The notes beneath the pieces are model-generated. The model did not search any database, had not been told where the DNA came from, and worked only from the letters and a program-made list of their open reading frames with translations. From an uncultured Chloracidobacterium sp. (GTDB lineage Bacteria; Acidobacteriota; Blastocatellia; Pyrinomonadales; Pyrinomonadaceae): 12,936 nt of DNA. Numbering within the stretch: position 1 is the first letter of the stretch; each line of letters begins with the position of its first letter. The stretch covers positions 1-12,936 of the forward strand of contig CALDGX010000058.1 of the NCBI GenBank assembly GCA_937941715.1, in the 5' to 3' direction. The position numbers and the translations under genes were made by a program. Below are positions 1 to 5,336 of the stretch, piece by piece.

Positions 1-128
1 GCCTGAGCGTTCGGCAGCACGCCGCCCCGTTCAACGAGTTCGGCAGCCACGGTCAGCAAAAAACCGCAACGCGAGCAGAAGTTCGTGTCGTTCGAGGTCC
101 GTGCTTGTCCGCACTGAGGACAGTACAT
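1..128 (-). CDS. Zinc-ribbon protein, 5' part only (runs off the left edge)
   Basis: Only the first 42 codons are in the window; the reading frame is open to position 1. The ATG at 126-128 opens a protein starting MYCPQCGQ, with CxxC pairs at residues 3/6 and 18/21 (CSRCGF). This is the classic short treble-clef zinc ribbon that binds one structural zinc. About 22 of the first 40 residues match the N-terminus of the next gene upstream, whose stop lies only five bases before this start, so the two look like a tandem duplication transcribed together. The closest Shine-Dalgarno-like run (GGAAG, in the tail of the upstream gene) is about 16 bases away, which is rather far. Function is unknown. 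By analogy with its neighbour it probably continues into membrane segments, but that part is not visible. Confidence 0.8.
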   Translation of the reverse strand, partial: MYCPQCGQARTSNDTNFCSRCGFLLTVAAELVERGGVLPNAQ

Positions 129-133
129 ATTCT

Positions 134-679
134 TTATTGGTTTTCTTCCTTGGTCAGCAGTCTGGTCGTGCTTTCGGTAACGCTGCCCTGGCCGAGGTCG
201 TTGGTGTCGCGCCACATACCCGCTCTCGGGGCTGCGTACATATTTGCCGGGATCGATTGCTGCGGCGGCAGCGATGGCATTTGCTGCTGGCCGGGAAGCG
301 GATACTGCGTCGGCGGAGTCATGCCGGGCTGAACGGTCTCGATCAACTTCGGCTGCTTTGGAAGGAACATCGCGGACGAGACCAGGATCAGTAAGCCGCC
401 AAATATGCCGATAACTGCAGACGCTCCGGCCAACTCGTCAACGTCAACGATGCCCCAGAGCGGTGCCATGATCAGCAGGAAGAAAAGGCACCAGATAAGG
501 CTGAACGCCATCCCGTTGCGCCGAGTAAATACCTTTCGTTTTTTATACAGTTCGGCGAGCTGCGGTAAAAATCCGCCGTGAGCGAGCACCTCGGACACAA
601 CGCCGAGCGGGAACCCGCAACGAGAGCAGAATTTTGTTTCCAGTGAAACCTGTTGTTGGCCGCAGCTTGGGCAGTGCAT
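134..679 (-). CDS. Zinc-ribbon, two-TM membrane protein with Pro/Gln-rich tail
   Basis: This is a 181-residue protein of unknown function. Residues 1-23 form a zinc ribbon with CxxC pairs at 3/6 and 18/21. Residues about 57-77 and 86-106 are two hydrophobic stretches that should span the inner membrane as a hairpin, leaving both ends on the same side, presumably the cytoplasm. Residues about 115-160 are a Pro/Gln/Met-rich low-complexity linker, followed by a less repetitive end containing SVTESTTRLL (166-175). The ATG start is supported by GGAG at 687-690, seven bases upstream. The paralogue with the same zinc ribbon begins five bases after its stop. Zinc-ribbon plus membrane-hairpin proteins are common and mostly uncharacterised; a regulatory or scaffolding role is only a guess. 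Confidence 0.85.
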   Translation of the reverse strand: MHCPSCGQQQVSLETKFCSRCGFPLGVVSEVLAHGGFLPQLAELYKKRKVFTRRNGMAFSLIWCLFFLLIMAPLWGIVDVDELAGASAVIGIFGGLLILVSSAMFLPKQPKLIETVQPGMTPPTQYPLPGQQQMPSLPPQQSIPANMYAAPRAGMWRDTNDLGQGSVTESTTRLLTKEENQ

Positions 680-762
680 TTTCCGACTCCAATTTTGGTC
701 TATCAGTTAAGGACGTAGAATCAAACGAATTCTGCCACGAAAAAGTTCGTAAATCAACAACT

Positions 763-1239
763 TTAGCGCCGCGGCAGCTTTCCGCCGCCGAGAGCCTGAT
801 ATAGTGCGAATGAACGACCCTGAAAATATTCGGCCCTGGCGATAGTATCCAACAATATCGCACCGAGGGTTCTCAGTTCTTTCGGAGCCGGAATGGCTTG
901 GCTGAGGTCCGCGTCATCTGCAAAAAAACCGAATCCGGAGATGCGAAGTGTTTCGACCTCGCCGAGATAACCGATGATCTTGGCGGTCGAACCGAGTGCC
1001 TCAGGCAGCGTCCATTCGAACGGATCGTCCCACAATCGCCGGGTAATGCCGCCGAAGGTCATTTCCACGATCGCCGCCGACCTGATAATACTCTCGCCGA
1101 CAGTCAGGCCGCCGATAGTCTCTTGCGCGGGCGAAGGCCGGCGAAACAGCAGATCCTCCGCTGCGGACTCGGCAAAATTTACCGACCGCTCGTGGAGCGA
1201 TCTGAACTGCGAGTCAAATTTATCGATCAGTGATCTCAT
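763..1239 (-). CDS. Putative DinB-like four-helix-bundle protein
   Basis: This is a 158-residue, probably soluble and mostly helical protein with no signal peptide. The layout resembles the DinB/YfiT superfamily: an N-terminal helix, then LLFRRPSP, then a GESIIRSAAIVE helix where family members usually have a metal-binding histidine. That histidine is not obvious here, so any metal site may be lost, and the family call is tentative. Function is unknown. I chose the ATG at 1237-1239 (MRSLIDKF). An in-frame ATG at 1270-1272 would add 11 residues, but its codons lie inside a GC-rich hairpin with a T-run (1245-1270) that looks like a terminator for the upstream gene. Neither start has a clear Shine-Dalgarno sequence. 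The zinc-ribbon gene follows after 83 bases. Confidence 0.6.
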   Translation of the reverse strand: MRSLIDKFDSQFRSLHERSVNFAESAAEDLLFRRPSPAQETIGGLTVGESIIRSAAIVEMTFGGITRRLWDDPFEWTLPEALGSTAKIIGYLGEVETLRISGFGFFADDADLSQAIPAPKELRTLGAILLDTIARAEYFQGRSFALYQALGGGKLPRR

Positions 1240-1244
1240 AAATG

Positions 1245-1270
1245 AAAAGTGCGGCCACATCGGGCCGCAC
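1245..1270 (-). terminator. Hairpin with T-run after the OB-fold lipoprotein gene
   Basis: A perfect 8-bp inverted repeat (GTGCGGCC at 1249-1256 and GGCCGCAC at 1263-1270) has a six-base loop. On the minus strand it is followed by TTTT (1245-1248), then C and ATTT. It lies 30 bases past the stop of the lipoprotein gene, as expected for an intrinsic terminator. It also ends only five bases before the chosen start of the DinB-like gene, so it could act as an attenuator for that gene instead. The U-tract is short, so termination may be partial. Confidence 0.6.
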
Positions 1271-1300
1271 ATATTCTAACACTTAGTCGTGATCGAACTC

Positions 1301-1672
1301 TTATCGCTTCTTAAGCCGCCTGTCTTTTTCGTATATTCCTAGGCCGTAATTGCGGCCCTTCCAGTTTACGCCGGTGCCGATCGTGCCCTTAATGCCGATC
1401 TGAGTGCCTTTAGACGGGACCGAATCGTTTGTAATTACCCATATCGATCCTGTGCCGTCGTCGATCTTGTATGCTCCGCCGCCATATTTCGTGCCGGGAA
1501 TTGAAATTCCGTAACTGTCGCGGACGGTGCCGGCGATCACCACGTCCTTGTTTTGATAGCGCGACGGATTTGCCTCGATGTCGGCAATACTCGTTCTTTC
1601 CGGGCAACCGGCCGTGTAAAGTGCGGCGGTCAGTATGGCCAACGCCAGCGTGATCTTTCCAAAATATCTCAT
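1301..1672 (-). CDS. Small OB-fold lipoprotein
   Basis: This 123-residue protein has a lipoprotein signal peptide: basic MRYFGK, a hydrophobic core, then the lipobox-like TAGC with Cys23 as the lipidation site. The mature part of about 100 residues looks like a bacterial OB-fold domain (tRNA_anti-like). It has a short lead helix (IADIEANPSRYQNKDVVI), then strands around VVIAGTVRDSYG, AYKIDDGTGSIWVIT and IGIKGTIG. Such periplasmic or outer-membrane OB-fold lipoproteins are widespread, and their ligands are mostly unknown. The start is well supported by GAGGAG at 1678-1683, five bases upstream of ATG. A hairpin with a T-run follows the stop, so it may be a single-gene transcript. The lipobox position -3 is Thr, which is acceptable but uncommon. 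Confidence 0.8.
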   Translation of the reverse strand: MRYFGKITLALAILTAALYTAGCPERTSIADIEANPSRYQNKDVVIAGTVRDSYGISIPGTKYGGGAYKIDDGTGSIWVITNDSVPSKGTQIGIKGTIGTGVNWKGRNYGLGIYEKDRRLKKR

Positions 1673-1813
1673 CGTTTCTCCTCGTTCGGGCCGTTTCTGT
1701 ACTTGGGGACAAAACCCGAACTAGAGATTCAATTACCGGTCGAAAGTTTGCAATCGATTTTCAGCCGCTTTGCGGCCCGTCGGAGCATGGCACGTGTCGT
1801 TGGCCGGCGAGCG

Positions 1814-2128
1814 TCAGTTCAACTTCACAGCCGTGCCGTAGGCGAGTACTTCGGTCGAACCCTGGCCGAACTCGGTCGCGTCGTATCGCATGCCGATGAC
1901 GGCATCTGCACCGATCTCATGGGCATGCTGCACCATACGGTTAAAGGCCTCCATTCGGGCGTTTTCGCAGACGACGGTCCATTCTTCGATGTTTCCGCCG
2001 GCGAGAGCCTTGATGCCGCCGACGATACCGCGTCCGATACCGGTGGCTCGGACCACGATGCCTCGAACCACGCCCAGATATTGAGCGACTTGCCGGCCCT
2101 GAATATCAAATCCTGTTGTGACGATCAT
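1814..2128 (-). CDS. YbjQ/UPF0145 family protein
   Basis: This is a 104-residue cytoplasmic protein of the YbjQ (UPF0145, 'heavy-metal-binding domain') family, which normally runs about 100-110 residues. The family signatures are visible in order: the N-terminal MIVTTGFDIQGR; QYLGVVRG near residues 17-23; a Gly/Ile-rich RGIVGGIKALAGG segment (33-45); an amphipathic helix with AFNRMVQHAHEIGADAVIGMRYD (61-83); and the closing strand VLAYGTAVKL. The family forms pentameric rings in solved structures. Its physiological role is unsettled and the metal-binding label is weakly founded. GGAGG (2132-2136) sits three bases before the ATG, a strong but closely spaced ribosome site. The gene lies 81 bases downstream of tRNA-Glu in the same direction with no clear terminator between, so read-through from the tRNA promoter is possible. 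Confidence 0.9.
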   Translation of the reverse strand: MIVTTGFDIQGRQVAQYLGVVRGIVVRATGIGRGIVGGIKALAGGNIEEWTVVCENARMEAFNRMVQHAHEIGADAVIGMRYDATEFGQGSTEVLAYGTAVKLN

Positions 2129-2209
2129 ATTCCTCCGAGGTATGTTACTGCCGCCGCCGGTCCAAGAGAGGTTTTCGACCGTGCGGTCAATATGGAAAAG
2201 GGTTTTGAA

Positions 2210-2284
2210 TGGTAGCGCCTAGGGGAATCGAACCCCTCTTTCAAGAATGAGAATCTTGCGTCCTAACCGATAGACGAAGGCGCC
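2210..2284 (-). tRNA. tRNA-Glu (anticodon CTC)
   Basis: Read on the minus strand this folds as a complete cloverleaf. The acceptor stem is GGCGCCT/AGGCGCT, the D arm is GTCTATCGGTTAGGAC, and the anticodon stem is CAAGA/TCTTG around loop TTCTCAT. The T arm is AGGGG-TTCGATT-CCCCT. Loop positions 34-36 are CTC, decoding GAG (Glu). The discriminator is A, and the 3' CCA is encoded (TGG at 2210-2212 on the plus strand). The first acceptor pair is G1-U72 rather than Watson-Crick. Confidence 0.95.
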
Positions 2285-2304
2285 ACAGGCGAATGAAACC
2301 AAAT

Positions 2305-2332
2305 TGTATAACAAAATAAACAAATTGGGCAA
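2305..2332 (-). promoter_or_regulatory. Candidate sigma-70-type promoter for tRNA-Glu
   Basis: On the minus strand TTGCCC (2327-2332) and TATACA (2305-2310) are separated by 16 bases in an AT-rich stretch. Initiation would fall about 14 bases before the mature tRNA 5' end at 2284. Each hexamer matches the E. coli consensus at four of six positions. Consensus rules may not fully apply in this organism. Confidence 0.4.
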
Positions 2333-2393
2333 AGCCGAACGTATGATTCGGTGCCATTTGAAGGTAGCGACGTCGCCGCTGCCGGGACCGCAT

Positions 2394-2423
2394 TTGGGAA
2401 AACCGTGCCGAGCCTTTTATAAT
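2394..2423 (+). promoter_or_regulatory. Candidate sigma-70-type promoter for aconitase
   Basis: A perfect TATAAT (2418-2423) is preceded at 18 bases by TTGGGA (2394-2399, four of six matches to TTGACA). Transcription would begin near 2430, giving a leader of about 25 bases before the ATG at 2456. That leader has no Shine-Dalgarno sequence. The promoter diverges from the tRNA-Glu promoter within the 171-base gap 2285-2455, where I see nothing else. Confidence 0.55.
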
Positions 2424-2455
2424 ACTCTTTTGGCTCCCGGGCCGATACCAATCCT

Positions 2456-5161
2456 ATGACACACGATCTTTTCAATTCACGGCAAACATTTACAACGGGC
2501 AACGGCGCGGAGGGCGTATTTTACTCGCTTCCGCAACTTGAGAAAGAGGGCATCGGCCATATTTCTCGGCTGCCGGTCTCGATCCGGATCGTTCTTGAGT
2601 CAGTCCTCCGCAATTTTGACGGCGGTAAGCGCGTCAGCGAGGCAAATGTGCGTGAATTGGCGGGGTGGGCCGCGAACGGCGAACGTACGCAGGAGATCCC
2701 GTTCGTCGTGGCACGCGTGATCTTACAGGACTTCACCGGTGTGCCGCTGCTGGTCGACCTGGCTGCCATGCGTTCTGCCGTACAGCGGCTTGGTAAGGAC
2801 GCCGGCGTGATCGAGCCGCTGGTCCCGGTCGACCTCGTGATCGACCATTCGGTCCAGGTGGACTATGCCGGCAGCGAAGAGGCGTACCAGCTCAATATGG
2901 CCAAGGAGTTTGAGCGCAACGACCAGCGTTACCGCTTTTTGAAATGGGGCACGCAGGCGTTTAACGGTTTCAGCGTCATACCGCCCGGGATCGGCATCGT
3001 TCACCAGGTCAATCTAGAGTATTTGGCAAAGGGCGTATTCGAACGCGAAGGCGTGTATTTCCCCGATTCGCTGGTCGGCACCGATTCGCACACGACGATG
3101 ATAAACGGACTCGGTATCGTCGGTTGGGGCGTCGGCGGAATCGAGGCGGAGGCCGGAATGCTTGGACAGCCCGTTTACTTCCTGACGCCTGACGTTGTTG
3201 GTGTTAATCTGACGGGCGAACTGCCTCAGGGGGCCACCGCGACCGACCTCGTGCTGCGTATCACCGAGGTGCTGCGCAAGACCAATGTGGTCGGCAAATT
3301 CGTCGAATTTTTCGGCGCGGGGGCGGCCGCTCTCAATGCCACGGACCGTGCGACGATCGCCAACATGGCACCTGAGTACGGGGCGACCATGGGCTTTTTC
3401 GGCGTTGATGAAAAGACACTCGATTATTTTCGCAATACGGGCCGCACGTCCGAACAGATCGACACGATCCGCAACTACTACAAGGCGCAGGGAATGTTCG
3501 GCATTCCAGCCGATGGCGACGTTGACTACACATCGGTCGTCGACGTGGACCTGGCGGGCATCGTACCGGCCGTGGCCGGCCCCAAACGTCCCCAGGACCG
3601 CATTGAACTGGGCGACCTCGACGACAAGTTTCTTGAACTTTTCACCAAACCGGTCGCCGACGGTGGTTACGGGAAGAACGAAGCTGATCTGGCCGACAGA
3701 TTTGACGTCAGCATCGGCGAAGCGGGAACCGGCTCCGCGATCGGAAATGGCGACGTGCTGATCGCCGCGATCACCTCGTGCACGAACACGTCGAATCCGT
3801 CGGTCATGATCGCCGCCGGTATCGTTGCCAAAAAGGCGGCCGAACTCGGAATGAAGGTTCCGCCGTATGTTAAAACTTCGCTTGCCCCGGGTTCGCGGGT
3901 CGTGACCGAGTACCTTGAAAAGACCGGGCTTCAGCAATATCTCGACGCCGTCGGATTTAACCTTGTCGGATACGGATGCACGACCTGCATCGGCAATTCG
4001 GGCCCGCTCGATCCGTCGGTGGAAAAGCAGATCGTCGACAATGACCTTATCGCGGCTTCGGTCCTTTCCGGCAACCGCAACTTTGAGGCTCGGGTTCATC
4101 AAAACATCAAGGCCAATTTTCTTATGTCGCCGCCTCTGGTCGTAGCGTTCGCACTCGCGGGGACCGTGCTCAACGACGTCAATACCGAACCGATCGGTAA
4201 AGACCGCGATGGCAACGACGTTTATTTGCGCGATATTTGGGCGTCGCTCGACGAGGTCAAAGAGATGCTCGCCGCCGCGTTCGATCCGTCGGTATATAAA
4301 CAGCTGTACTCGCAATTTGCTGAGCAGAATCCGCTCTGGAACAGCATCGAGTCAAGCGTCGGCCAGATATACGAGTGGGACCGCAACTCGACCTATATTC
4401 AGGAACCTCCGTTCTTTCAGGAGTTTTCGATGGAAACCGGCTCTTTCTCGGACATTCACGGGGCCAGAGCGTTGGCCATCTTTGGCGACTCGGTGACGAC
4501 GGACCACATCTCACCGGCCGGAGCTATCAAGGCAAATTCACCCGCGGGCCTTTATTTGCAGGAACAGGGTGTCGCCCCCGCGGACTTTAATTCCTACGGT
4601 TCACGCCGCGGCAACGACCGTGTGATGCTTCGCGGCACGTTCGCTAATGTCCGCATCAAAAACCTGATGGCCGCACCGACGGAGGGCGGGTTTACCCGCC
4701 ATCAACCCGACGGGGCCGAGATGACGATCTACGACGCCGCGATGCAGTACGACATCGAAAAGGTGCCCCTGTTCATCTTTGCCGGCAAAGAATATGGCAC
4801 CGGCAGTTCACGCGACTGGGCCGCAAAGGGAACATCGCTAATGGGTGTTAAGGCCGTCATCACCGAGTCTTTCGAGCGTATCCATCGCTCGAATCTCGTA
4901 GGTATGGGCGTGCTGCCGCTGCAATTCAAGGACGGCCAGTCAGCCGGCTCTCTTGGGCTCGACGGTACTGAAACATTTGCCCTCATCGGCCTCGGGAATG
5001 GTGAGGTGCGTCCGCGGCAGGATGTTACTCTGCGGATCACCCGAAACGACGGCTCAGTGTCGGATGTGACGCTGATATTAAGGATCGACACGCCGATCGA
5101 GATAGAGTATTATAAGAATGGCGGGATACTCCCGTATGTCCTTCGCCAATTGATCAGTTAG
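2456..5161 (+). CDS. acnA: Aconitate hydratase (AcnA/IRP1-type)
   Basis: This 901-residue cytoplasmic enzyme converts citrate to isocitrate via cis-aconitate in the TCA cycle, using a [4Fe-4S] cluster. Length and order fit the AcnA class. The N-terminal catalytic domains carry GTDSHTTMINGLG (Asp210-Ser-His212). The cluster ligands are Cys442 in ITSCTNTSNPS and Cys508/Cys511 in GYGCTTCIGNSGPL. The C-terminal swivel domain has GDSVTTDHISPAG and the substrate-binding YGTGSSRDWA (780-789). All key residues are present, so it should be active. The protein ends in the usual NGGILPYVLRQL. The ATG start matches the family N-terminus, but no Shine-Dalgarno sequence precedes it. The gene stands alone, with its own promoter upstream and a terminator-like hairpin downstream. 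AcnD (2-methylcitrate pathway) is the main alternative in this superfamily, but no prp genes are nearby. Confidence 0.97.
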   Translation: MTHDLFNSRQTFTTGNGAEGVFYSLPQLEKEGIGHISRLPVSIRIVLESVLRNFDGGKRVSEANVRELAGWAANGERTQEIPFVVARVILQDFTGVPLLVDLAAMRSAVQRLGKDAGVIEPLVPVDLVIDHSVQVDYAGSEEAYQLNMAKEFERNDQRYRFLKWGTQAFNGFSVIPPGIGIVHQVNLEYLAKGVFEREGVYFPDSLVGTDSHTTMINGLGIVGWGVGGIEAEAGMLGQPVYFLTPDVVGVNLTGELPQGATATDLVLRITEVLRKTNVVGKFVEFFGAGAAALNATDRATIANMAPEYGATMGFFGVDEKTLDYFRNTGRTSEQIDTIRNYYKAQGMFGIPADGDVDYTSVVDVDLAGIVPAVAGPKRPQDRIELGDLDDKFLELFTKPVADGGYGKNEADLADRFDVSIGEAGTGSAIGNGDVLIAAITSCTNTSNPSVMIAAGIVAKKAAELGMKVPPYVKTSLAPGSRVVTEYLEKTGLQQYLDAVGFNLVGYGCTTCIGNSGPLDPSVEKQIVDNDLIAASVLSGNRNFEARVHQNIKANFLMSPPLVVAFALAGTVLNDVNTEPIGKDRDGNDVYLRDIWASLDEVKEMLAAAFDPSVYKQLYSQFAEQNPLWNSIESSVGQIYEWDRNSTYIQEPPFFQEFSMETGSFSDIHGARALAIFGDSVTTDHISPAGAIKANSPAGLYLQEQGVAPADFNSYGSRRGNDRVMLRGTFANVRIKNLMAAPTEGGFTRHQPDGAEMTIYDAAMQYDIEKVPLFIFAGKEYGTGSSRDWAAKGTSLMGVKAVITESFERIHRSNLVGMGVLPLQFKDGQSAGSLGLDGTETFALIGLGNGEVRPRQDVTLRITRNDGSVSDVTLILRIDTPIEIEYYKNGGILPYVLRQLIS

Positions 5162-5192
5162 CAGTTTGCTTGCTCAAAAAATCCCTCCGTAT

Positions 5193-5245
5193 CTTGTTGC
5201 CTCGAACCTCTCCTCGAGCGGCGGCAAGATATTCTTTCCTTTTTT
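5193..5245 (+). terminator. Weak terminator-like hairpin after acnA
   Basis: CTTGTTGCC (5193-5201) pairs with GGCGGCAAG (5220-5228) over nine pairs including two G-U, and TCGA/TCGA pairs inside. A T-rich stretch follows, but the T6 run (5240-5245) begins 11 bases after the stem, farther than in a classic intrinsic terminator. The rest of the 5162-5336 gap shows no other clear feature: GAGGA at 5312-5316 is 20 bases before the next start, too far for a normal ribosome site. Confidence 0.4.
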
Positions 5246-5336
5246 GCTGGAAAGTCGTACAGTTTAATCATACTTGAAATTACGGACGAAACGCTTTTTA
5301 GATCTTTCACCGAGGATCCGTTTCGATTATTAAATT

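Noticed and set aside
543..863. A 106-codon minus-strand open frame bridging the DinB-like and zinc-ribbon genes
   Set aside because: It overlaps both better-supported genes in another frame and has an arginine-rich, unstructured composition.
1764..1776. GCCGC-TTT-GCGGC hairpin downstream of the YbjQ gene, considered as a terminator
   Set aside because: No T-run follows the stem on either strand in the right direction, so it is only a short GC palindrome.
1553..2215. A 220-codon open frame on the plus strand
   Set aside because: It covers the antisense of two recognisable genes (OB-fold lipoprotein and YbjQ) and runs into tRNA-Glu; no family is recognisable.
3014..4315. A 433-codon open frame on the minus strand inside acnA
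   Set aside because: It is fully antisense to a well-conserved aconitase, is Arg/Asp/His-rich with no recognisable domain, and is the expected mirror frame of GC-biased codons.
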